Positions 41,201-53,200 of a DNA stretch of 64,000 nt are shown piece by piece. The notes below the pieces were generated by a model. That model saw nothing but the letters and a program-made list of their open reading frames with translations. It was not told the origin of the DNA and searched no databases. Every line of letters begins with the position of its first letter. The stretch's first letter is position 1. Origin of the DNA: Ciona savignyi (Eukaryota > Chordata > Ascidiacea > Phlebobranchia > Cionidae); assembly GCA_000149265.1 (NCBI GenBank), contig CH002510.1, forward strand, positions 600,310-664,309, written 5' to 3'. Made by a program: the position numbers and the translations under genes.

Positions 41201-44200
41201 TGGATAATGACCTAGGCCCCACACGTATCTTCGTATTTTCGGCAGCTAGATAATTTCAAGTGATAAACTTTTACATGGTGCTTTATTTTGAAAATTTAGT
41301 TTTTTAAACAGCGTCCACTTATTCTCGATTTTGTTTATGTCCATATTATGCTAAACATTTATTTGTTTAAAAATTTGGGGGAATTTTTACTTGATTATCA
41401 GTATACCATGTTGAATGCCACTGTAGAAAAGGTTATTATACAAAGCCCTAGCTAGGTTTCAAGTAAAAATATTTCTAGAAAACCTATGAATTATGTAGCA
41501 GGTGTTTAAGGCAATGGTGCGGTGTTAAGTATTTGATCGTCGGTTTGACGCTTTCATATTATCTTTATGTTGTAAATTCTACTCTTGAGAGCTCAGGAAG
41601 TGTTGGATATATGTAGCATAAGTTTTGTTTTAAATTAAACAACAAGTGATAAGTTATAACGTTTTTGCAACTAAAGTTAAGCAGCAGCAATGTATGCTGG
41701 AAAGTTAGTATTCGTTTGCAAATAAGTCTGTTTATGTCGTTAAAATTCAACTGTATTAATCAATGTGGACTATTGTTATGTGCGATATGACGATGTGTCG
41801 GATGTACTCTGCTGGTTTGACGGAAAACGAAATTCAAATGTTATTCAATCAAATATTTCTTTAGTATATTTTCAAACTATATAAATGGTTTGTGTAATTC
41901 ATGCTGTTTATTAAATCCTTGTGTAGTGCTTATGATGGACACAAATAAGTTGTTTTATTTATCGCAAGTATTTATCGCATTGTGCATAGGTGTTTTAAAA
42001 TTAATACTTTATATACTTGTAAAGGAATACATTATTATTAAAAATTATACATGCTTTTACAGGTGTTAAGTAAGTAGCCGAAGTGAATTGCTTACATCCG
42101 TGGGTGATTTTCGTGATTAATCAGCAAACTAATTTCCTCATGCCAGGTCGGCCATGTTATAATCCGCTTGGATAAGAATTTAATTGACTAAATTTCTATT
42201 GCCCTTCATTACGTCATTGTATCGATTATTCTTTGACGTATTTCGTCCTTAACCATAAACACACGTGGGAAGTTACAGCTCAAATAACTGTCGGATAAAC
42301 GTTTTATCGGATAAACGTAGCACCTGTCCATAAAAAGGAATTAAACGTGTAACTGATCCATGAAATTCATAATGAGAAATCCCTAAAATAGATTATAAAA
42401 CAGAACGGGCGTTCTTAAGTTACCGTTACAGCAGTGCATATAGTCTGCACAGAGAAAATACTGAAGAGGCATATTTTATTACTGTGTCTCATTTGGTATA
42501 ATGACGCTCAAAAATCCGTATCAGTCCAATTTATCAGCTTAAATCCAGGCAAGCGTAGTAATTGCGCACGCATCCCAACAGACCAAGCTTCCAACTATTT
42601 GAAGCTAATATTTCCTAATTGGAAGCAGCACGCGCACGACGACCGATGCCACCCGGGGGATTAAGTGGCTAATGCAATGATAATTCTGCACCGACCGCTG
42701 TGTAAATAAATTCGTTTAGTTCTATGTCCCTAGTGGTGTTAGCCGAGAAGAAACAACGCAAAAGCTAATATTTATTACGCTATTGACAAAGTGCTGTTAA
42801 CTTTTGCATTAGTTCTCTTATTGCATAAAACCCAGACGTTAACGACCTAAAACTTAGCGGGTTCGCCTGAACCCAGCGAATTAAAGGGTTACTGAAGTTC
42901 CTCTGGAATAACTAGTTCTACTAAAACTGAATGAACGTACCAAGTATACTTCACACTGCAATAGTGATACGCAGTATTCTGACAATATGTTTTCTGTGTC
43001 TTCCTAAATATCCTATCTTATATTCTTCTGTCCTTTCCATCAATACACCTATATGAGTAAGCAACTTACATTTTTACACAGCTTAATTGCAATATTTAGC
43101 AAAATGTTATTTTTTGTATAATTGTTTGAATTTCTAGTTGTTGATAAAGAGCATAAAGTCATTCTCATTATTAATCACGTGATATTTCCGATGATTAAGC
43201 GGTTAAAACGGTAACACGTAAAAAATGTTCGTTTACATTTATATTAAAATGCTATTAAGGAAAAAAATTAAATCTGTCGAAACAAGAACAAACATACATA
43301 CCCGCGCTTAACCTGGTCAAGCGTATAAGTATTATTAGATTATCTTATTTAAACGTCACTTAAGTTGAATTGTAAAAGAGTACGCAATTCCCATGTAGTC
43401 GCGACCTGTTTTGAACTGCATTTTTCGAATGTTTTTGTGTAGTTGGTGCGCCATTACAGCTTTTGTCTGGTCATAATATGATCCGACGAGCAATCTGGAG
43501 TCACCTGTGAAAAGCAAAGGGAGACCTAATGTAACAGTCTGTTCACTTAGATTTCAATGTATGTAAATTTCAAGGCAAATTGAGTTATTCTAGCTAAATT
43601 ATAAATGCCTGAAATGCTATGAAAATGTGTAATTCACCTAACCGCCTTAATTAGCCTAATACAATGAATCTTGGTCTACCGTTCAAATAGATCATTCTAT
43701 TATACTGTCTTGCAAATTAACATAGACTCCATATTTCGTTTTATACATTAAGCCAGTTTCCTGGTGTAATAGTTTTCAGTACTTCGCTGGGAAACCGACA
43801 TATCGCGGTATTGACTTTACTTGGTGGTTCAGATTTATTCGTATATTTATGTAATAAGTCTTTAAGGATACTACGAGAGTGCATCGATTTCGCAAGTATT
43901 GTTGTACACTAAATTATTGTTGACATTTTCCCCCGGGAACGAATGTTTTGTTCTTCATTATATGCGCAAAACAAGTGATCTATAATACCGAATGTGTCAA
44001 GCAAGGCGTGGTACCGCACACGATCTGCGCATTCCAACCATATTATAATAGATTTTCCAGCAAAAGCATATTTGTTCACTCGGCAGCGCGATGCATTTCG
44101 CAGCCTTAAAAGGAAATTTCTAGATCCAGGGTGCACGTTGCGGTGCAGTGTAGTTTACAGTACACGCTATACCTCGTTCCGCATTTTAAAAGTCAATTTC

Positions 44201-47200
44201 GCTTGTATATATACATGTGTATTTTGTCAATGTCTTGCGGTTTTAATAATTTCCCGTTTGTACAGTTTTTCCAGAGATTTAACAGACGTGGTCATAAACA
44301 TTCAGCTAAATAGTGTCGGCAAAACTTTAAATATGCAGCATTTAAAATATGTGGCTTTGCTGTGTGTGTTTCTTTATATCATTGTGGCATCTATTTGCAT
44401 TAAAGACTCTTCTGAAACGTCATCGATCATACAAAACGATTTGTCGCAGCTTAAGGGCATTGCACTTCACACATTGCCGACAGGGCGCCCGAAGCCTGCT
44501 ACGTGTTTTGCGGCCAAGTTTATTTCGTCTTCCCGCAGAATGACGTGTGTAGGGGCCCATGTCAGGTCATAGATAACACAAACTTTTACTTCTTCTTCTC
44601 CGTATTAGCTAATGCGTTATATTGGGGGCTGATGCACGGCAAACAGCCTTTGTATACTTCGCATGTATTTTTTGGTGCAGAATAATAAAGATGTTATGAA
44701 CAGAAAAAGGAGATTAGAATATAGTGAGGGCGGTTGATTCATGCTTGTTGTTTAACATCATTGCTAGATATATTATCTCAAAACATTTAAACATTTTAAA
44801 TTATCGTGTTATAATTACAATCTGCACAGTGGGAGAAACATTTGGAAAATCCGTTAATCTGCTGAGTGTCTGCTAGCCGATAGTTGATGTTAGCAACGTA
44901 TGATTATTCCATCACTAAGGCCGTGGGCTTGTTTGCGCAAACGTTTGGATCGCGACAACATCTGTTCCGGGCTCCACCGCTTGTGCTTAGAGGGAAGCCG
45001 CAGTACACGGCACGCTTATACCGCACGTGTCAAACAGCACGAACAGACAAAGTTACCCTGAGCAAAAATAGTAAAGTTAAAGCCAATACAAACCGTGTAC
45101 CTGGCTGTCTAAAATGTATAGTTTATTTTAATAGGACAGTTTTTAAATTACGTAATCTGTTTTGCCGTCGGTCTAAACTACAACTTTTAATCTACCACAG
45201 TGGGTGGTCAGCGAACCGAATACGGTTGTTCGTAGGAATAAGATATTTTAATCGTGCTTTTTACAGGCTTTGGTTGCATGCGCACAGTTGTAAAACAATC
45301 GACCGGTTTCCCTAAAACGTGCTCTTTGTTAAGATTCTGTGAATCATTTTCCGTAAACTGATGCGGTCGGTTTGTAAACATTGAATTCTCACACCTGTTC
45401 GAGCCATCCATCTATCCTCACTCTGTTAATGTGACGCAATAAACCTGGGTACGTGTCATTTTAGGTACGCTTTCTTTCTCGGCTGATCTGGCGACTTACT
45501 ACAAAGCGTAAAAATAGGCCACACCGTACTTTGGACACCCGTCGCCTTTTGTACAGAAGCCAACCCAAAATAGTTCATGTCGTATTAACCTGTGGTTTGG
45601 TGCTTGTGGCTAATAGGATAATAGTAGAGGAATTTATTGTTTTTTTTTAATTTAAGCAATGGTACTCTGTGATAACTTTAAACTATATAATTTATTTTGG
45701 TGTGTTTGTAAAGCAACGTATATATTAGTTCGCTGTGTGTGTAACATTGAACCATCTGGTGCGCTGCGGTCCGTCTGCTTAGCTAGCGAAAAACATGAAT
45801 CATCTGTCAGCAATGTTGACCTCTTGTGCGATATCTTGCTGCTCTTCCTAACGCATATCACTACCTTAACCGGTTTTAAATAATCAACTTTAAAAATTCT
45901 GGCGTTCGCCCAGTGACATATGGCGCATTTTTCAACGTTTGAGGCGAGACTGAGCGACGTCAATGCTATCTGCTAAGATAAGCTCATAAGTGCAAGGAAC
46001 CGTTTTGTAACAGCACTTAACTAATCCTTAGTCTACGGAAAAATTATTGCAGTGTGTTATGCCAAATTGGTTCGATATTTTTAGTCTAAAAAATCACCGA
46101 GTTATACTTTTATTCGTTTACATGGCTGAAGGATGTAATTAAGCTGTGGTAATTGGTTTGAAGCATTTTTTCACCATCTTTAGGCTCGTTATATACTTCA
46201 CAGGTGCTCCATCGTAGATCGAATTGATTGCCACTTAAGCTGCAATTATACACGCCTTCAGTTACGACATATAGTCCGATCACGAAGCTATGTCAGGCAG
46301 TTAGTCAGTCTCATAGCCAGCCGTCGTTACCAAGATGCACAACCGTCTAAGTTTACTATTTTAGTTAAGTGGTTCAATCTGCAAATAAAAATCAGAAAAA
46401 TTAGCTAGAAAAAAAGACGTGGTTAGTTTAATATTGTGCTAGTTTTAAGTTGCTGCAAACATTAAATTAAAATACAGAAAACATTTCTTGAGCAAATCAA
46501 ATTGAAATTTTAAACACTTTTATTGGGTGGGATTTTACCGCATCAAAATAGACTGGAAGTTTGAGTTTAGAAAGATCAATTCCACTTCTCACGGTGTCGG
46601 CAAGTCTTATAATAACCTGGGGTCGTGACTTCACCAACAGCTGCTAATCGAACAATGCACTGCAAATACCAGGTTACGCAACTTAAGCAACGAAGCGAAA
46701 AAGTGAAGGTTTTCTGCTTAAATCTTAGTCGAGTGGAACTGCAATTACTTTTGTTATCTAACATTCGTAAAGAAAGACAGATCGCCGTATAGAGCTAGAT
46801 ACTGTGTCACCATTGTGGATATCTTGTTTTGCAGACAAATGCTTACTCTCAAGTTTTTTTCATTTAGAACGTGAACTGACGATTTTGATTTTAACAAATT
46901 TAGATAATTTGGGAATTATGCTTTTTAAATTGTAGTTTCGTCTGTTGAAACGTTTTGGACATCTTCCACCAATTTTTGTAATATTCAGGCTACTGCGGTC
47001 TAACACTGAAGTGTTAGGTTAGTTTGAGGTTTTATTTCTTTTTATGATCCTAATTAAATTACCCGTTTTTTTACACTGCTTTGTAAATTTTTAATTTGTA
47101 GTTGCATCACCCTCATTAACCTTAATTATTTTAACAGGATTTAAGAGAAGGTGAAAAGATGGTGTCAACAGTGGCAGCACGAGATGCTGTAAGCTTACAG

Positions 47201-50200
47201 GTTCGTCAACAACCAAGTTACATCACCCAACATCATTCGACTACCACGCCCCCTGTAACCCCGACCTCGCCGTCTTTTACCCCTACGTACGCCCACCCCA
47301 AGCATCAGCCCGAGCACATGGAAAGGCACAAACTTGACGATCCAGCATCTCTTCAACGTAAACAGCAACTGGCACGGCAGCAAGCACAACAAGACTTGTT
47401 ACGCCAGCAGCAAGAGAAAATTCGACAACGACAATTAGAAGAGAAACAGGAATTCGAGAAGCTACAACTAAAGCGAAAACAGGAAGAATTGGCAAAACGA
47501 CAACGCGAAGATTTACATCGGATGGAGATGGCTCTTCAGGCACAAGAACGAAAAATTCGGGACCAAAGCATACAAGATGTGAAACTACAAGAAGAAAGGC
47601 GTCAAAGAGAACGGGAACAACAAGAAAAATTTCAACTTGAATTTGAAATGAAGCAGAAACAACTACAAAACGAAACGTCGGATACTTTTCTACCAAAAAC
47701 ATACGAAACCAGCTTTGCACACGATATTAGGAAGGGTGCTTCGTCGTTAAAGCGCGAAAGTAAAAAGTAAGTGAGCCTGACATTCGTATTTTTGATAATC
47801 CACATCCTAACGAGTTCGGTAGCCTGCTTAGGGTCATAGTAAGGACACAGTTTGCCAAAGTTCAAAAACTTTCATATATTGCTTTTCCAACAGTTTCATA
47901 TCACGATAACAGAATGTCATCCAAACTTTATTGGTTATTTTGTCTCCGAGTATTAGCGTTTTACACGTTAATCTCATGTTCCACCATCCATTTTTGATAT
48001 ATTTTTACTTTCTTATTAGTTTTTTACTATACCGACAAAACTGTCAAGTACCACAAGGAAAGCTAAGTATTGTGTATTTGTTATTATAACGTCAAGCAAC
48101 ATTCAAGTAAATTGTCCAGCTGCACAAACATCTTGTTCTAACAATACCTCCCGATTGCCCAAAATACCTCGCACTTTGCCGTATACTGTCGTCACAATAC
48201 GATGACGTTATAAGTCACATTTAAATAACCATGTAGCTGATGAGACAAAATCAGATGGGCCGGAAATACCACATATGTCCTAAATGTACATAATGACATT
48301 ATAGAGTTAACCGATTGGTCATTATTGATTTATACCTTTGTCCTTTCCTGTCCGGTTTTGCAGCACAATAATAGGCGATTGCAGTGGTAAATTAAAATAA
48401 AACCTTTAAATTAAGACATTGGAAGTCAATTATATAACATAGAACAACTTTGGATTGTAATACTGATACATACCTCATACATCGTCATAATTTTTAAGTA
48501 TTTCTCTGGTTTTGCATTATATAATTATATAGGTGATGAAAAATGTATGTATGTTATTACCCAATCCAATCACAGACCTGTTCAAAGTCCCCCGCCCACC
48601 AAATCAGCTGTGACGCCACAAAATGACGATGTGAAGAACGAATCGGAACTTCAGAATCAGCTTGATGAGTTGGATCTTTACATTGCACAGTTGACGCAGA
48701 ATTTTGAAGATTCAACTGGTGAGAATACTAAATGTCGTTGTATCATGCAGCAACGCATCATTAACGTTAACCAATGCAGCTATTAAAATGCTGTAATTAT
48801 AGCGTAATGCTACTGATATTCTTTAATTTCTAGGAAATCAACCGATTGCAAAGAAACCTGATGCAGTAGTGAGAAGACGCCGGTCTTTTTCGGTGGAAAC
48901 TGAACGAATGCTGGATCCATCTCTTTCAACACAAGAATCAGCGAGGTCGGATTAAAGTGAACATTGCGTATTATTTGTTGTTTTTCTGTGATGTATTTGC
49001 CGACAGGGTGATCAAAAAGGACCGGATAATTTTTAACGCAAAAGTATAGCTTAACCACATATAGATTATAGAAAAACGCAGTTTTATTTACGAATAGTTT
49101 GTAAGGTAGGTAATGTAAAAAAATATGTCTAAGTGAGAGGTAGATATTGGCATTTTCTACATTGTAAACTATATTGAATTTTGTAAGTTGACAAGTAATC
49201 AGTGTAATTGTATTCTCGTAGTCCTGCAGCATTAAGTACCACGCCTCCTCGCCCACCTTCGAGGACAAGAAGTAGCTACGATTCGGTTTCCAGAAGACTT
49301 TCACACGGGTTCGAGTTAGCTCAGCTTCTACGGCAGAATTCAACCGACCTAGGTGAGTTCAAAGCTTTAAGAATTGTCAATGTTGTGTTGTCTTAATTGC
49401 GTATTTTAGACCACATCCCTGCAATTGTTAAATTAGCCGATATAATGAAAATTTTGACCGAATATATCCTGATGGGTCGTTCTTGTATATTATACGTTGG
49501 AGCAAAGATATTCCAAAGGGAAACCGCATCTCGTTATCGGGGAAGTTGTATTTTCCTTGACGCCGAGCCGAATTACGTAATGTTTTGCCATGGAAGCTTC
49601 GCTCGTGAACAAGCAAGTGTACGCCATATATAGCGAAACAAGAGTGTGTGTGAACTGATGCAGTCAATCGTTTTGTGGGAACGCGTCTACTCTGTCGCAG
49701 ATGTATCGCTGACTGATAATGCAATAAGGAAACTATTATATGGAAAGAGAAGTCAGGTGTGCGTCATTACGACCTTTGGTGTGGCGTAACCACGTTTTGC
49801 CCATTTTCTTTCTAGTAACAATGGCACTGAAAGCAACACCTGAATGACCACGACATTTATAAATGATCAAACCCGAGTGGCGTTTTGACGTGAAATTATC
49901 GACGTCTGACTTTTACTCAATTTTGCTGAAGTCTGTTCTGGGGGATAAACGGTCATATTTTACTTACATTACATCAACAGTTCGTTTTCTTGTTTCCGAT
50001 ACAAAACTGTCGGTGGCGTTTCGTAGATCTCGTCTGAATTCTTCACCGTAAAAGATAAAACGGGAGTTACACTCGTTTTACTGTGCGAACGACAGGCACA
50101 TTGTTTTGACGACAAACGTCCAGGTAGGTTATAAGATTTGGTCGAACAGGCCATCACAGTTCCCTCAAATCTACAAACTCTCTATAAGGGAATGTCGGTA

Positions 50201-53200
50201 CCAATTGGTAGTGCTTAAAATTATTCCGACAAAGCTAGAGAAAAACTAGTTGCAGTTAATTCGTGTTTTATATCGAATACAGACGACTTAATTTATTTAC
50301 TGAGTCAGCTGACAGTTGATAAGTAAGGGCGATTAATGTCTGATGACAAGAGCAACGATCGGCTTTTTTTGTTGTTTATGATAAGCAAAGTCAATCGAGT
50401 CTACCAGGCGCATTTCCGTTGCGGAGTTCATGCTTTGTTATTCTACAGTCAGCCCGCCAAAATCGGTTACCATTAGCTTCATACTTGACTTGGCTCGCTT
50501 TTAGAAACGTTGACCACTTGACACCACTCCTGTAACTTGTTACAACAAGAGCAATCAATACATATTTACCCAGTGCCTTGCAACTGTATTATTATTGCCC
50601 GATGTTGTGCAAATGTATGTATATGATGCAAGGTTACGTGGGACCGAGTAGTAACTAGTATGGCATTTATAGGTTGAAGGAGGATTATAATTTACCAAAT
50701 ACAAAAGGGTAAAATGTATATTTATATTTCAGTTTCTGCAATGGTAACCACCGCGCGTTTATACACAGTGTGGAGTTGATTAGCCTTTTATTTTAATAGA
50801 TTTTCTAGTAAATTACCAGTCAAATATACACGTTTGTACCTATTTCCAGCTAGGTTTTTACGTATACAGCAGCTACAGATGGTCGAGTGTATTGTGTAGT
50901 CGGTTTCATTTAAATTCATATTACTATTTTCAGATTCGGTTAATCTGTTATGAGTCTCTATAATCTGTAAATTTAATCAGAGTGTCCGGTTGGTGAAACC
51001 ACTTGTATTATCTATTGAAATCAGTACGGATAGCTTGCGTACAAAGACGCTGTGTTTAAGAAATAGTTATTGGTGGAGCAATATCTTTTCAGGTCAGAAA
51101 AGCAAAACAATTGGATTAGAATCGAGTCACTACGATTTTCACGCTATTTTAAATTAGGTAAGCCAGATTTGAGGCATGGGTACGACCAGATGCCAGATTG
51201 CGGATGTTTACTGACAAAACCCTGTCAGATCCCATTCTAAGCGTAGTTATTAGCATCTGTTTGACGACGTCGGCTTCTTAAATGGTTTTAGTTTGCGTTA
51301 AAGCGGATATTACGTTTGTTTATTTACAGGTATTGTTTAGCTTTTATTTATATACGGTGTGGCACACTGAAACATATTTAGCCAATGTTACGCAAGGTTA
51401 AACTGGCTTCAAGGGCCAAGCGAGGTCGCTCTGCTTTATTCTATTGTTGCACCGCAGCTTCCACTCTAATCGTATTATGTCGCGATATACTGGCGGTATT
51501 CCTTTCACGGTAATTACGTTTCAAATCGAATAACATAATTTTCTAACCGGTCAACAGTTGGATGTTTTTCAACGTTTAGACGGGACTGACCGGATGTAGC
51601 ACTGGCTGTTTGAGGTTTCGGCGATTGTGTATCTTGTCATTTAGGTAGAGATGTGGCGTCTTCTCTCTTTTCTGGTTATCCATGTTTGCTTTAGAAATCT
51701 GCTGTTTGCTTCGCAAGTATTCAGTCTTGCTCTGGTGCTTGTTCAAGGCTTAGATTGGCTCGCTAATTAATGTTTACTCTGATGGGCGCCGCCTTCCTTG
51801 AAGACTGGCGAGTGAGTGCGAATCAGTGACCGCTGGTCACGTGAGCGAGTAGTCCGATTTGAGCAGAGGTTCTGACCCAGGTTCGGCTCTAGGTCAGCAA
51901 TGTAGTTTTACGGCCGAGCATAAATTGCTACAAACTGACTCGTTCACCGACAATCGTAAAACCGGACCAGTTTAATAAGTTACTACTACAGTTTGGTTCT
52001 GCGGTTACAGGGCAATGCTAGAGTTTTAATTTGCATGGCAGATTATTTTATTTAAAATTGCCACAGATTAAGTTTGTTAAAATGTCGACTGATATCAGCA
52101 TAAGAGTTATTGCACAAGGCCACAGTGGCCTAAACCACAATGGTCAGGAATTTGTACTTTCTCAGGAATTTTGAGTCTTTTATGCCCAGTATCTCAGTGT
52201 ATGTTTAGTTGTTGGCGTATTTGGAATGGATTTATACCGATTACCAGGCTCCACAACAAAGGCCGCGTTTTTAACCTAAAAAGCCTGACAAATAGTTTAC
52301 GGATAGCCTCGTCTTTACCCATCCTGGTATCAGTCTAAAATATTCGTTTTCAGTACCACATAGGTAAAATTTCATCAAACTAAGATAAGGAGTGTTCGTT
52401 TCATTCGACATATTTAGTGCCATTATAAAACTGGTTGATTTAAATATTAAAGAGCTAGGCTATCAGCGAGGAATATAAATTTTGACCTTTTACATTTCTT
52501 ATTTAAAGATATTACATAATTAACGCATTGTTGTAAATCACTTTACAAATTAAGTTATAAATATCATGTTGTAGCGGTTTTTATATCTAAACAATCATCC
52601 AAGTTGTGTTGGCTTTGGTATAGTTACAATTGAATGAACTCTGCTTTGATTTGACCTCAAGTAACCTAGACAATCATGCGAGGAGATGCGTTGGACAGCT
52701 TTGCAGAACTGGAGGCCGTTTTGGCTGAAATGGAAGCTCTCACTCCGATTTTAAATTCCACTCGCGCTAACTCCAGCCACGCCAGCAGTTCCAGTTCTGA
52801 AGCGTCTTCTGGCATCGAGGTTAGCCCCACTCAACCAAAAAAACAAGATGTATGGATTAGAAGATTTGACTTCAACGATGATGTTTATTTAGTTAATGCC
52901 AACCCGCCTTCCCCGCCGAGGCCTCAACCACAAAAGTCAAAAAAATCAAAGAGAAAGACGCTCACCAGCGTCCCTGAATCAGGCAAATCGGCTTCTGTTC
53001 GAACTCCGACCGTGAAGCGCAAACCAAGCTTTCGACGTCACACAGTTACTCTGAACAGTAACTACGTCAGATACGATGACCCTGCCGATCAGCTGACTAT
53101 ATTTCGAAAGCAACAAGTTGCTGATTTTTATGGAACACACTCATGTGTATCAAGCTTTCGATCAAGTTCCTCGTCCCGACCTTCAAGCGCATTCAGTCCT

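Larger units (their letters stand above)
40767..47137 (+). other. Tensin intron 9, 6.4 kb
   Basis: Bounded by CCG|GTAAGT and TTAACAG. Both ends are phase 0, so a cassette exon divisible by three would be tolerated. Contains a possible small secreted-peptide gene (44206-44689). I found no tensin exon inside. Confidence 0.55.

Noticed and set aside
44333..44572. Resemblance of the CFAAKF...C ring in the small peptide to natriuretic peptides (CFGxxxDRI...C)
   Set aside because: The ring has 13 residues between cysteines instead of 15, and the DRI and SGLG residues are missing. Only CF and a lysine agree.
44884..45315. 143-codon plus-strand frame in tensin intron 9
   Set aside because: Highly basic, no signal peptide, domain, splice context or similarity; best read as a chance frame.
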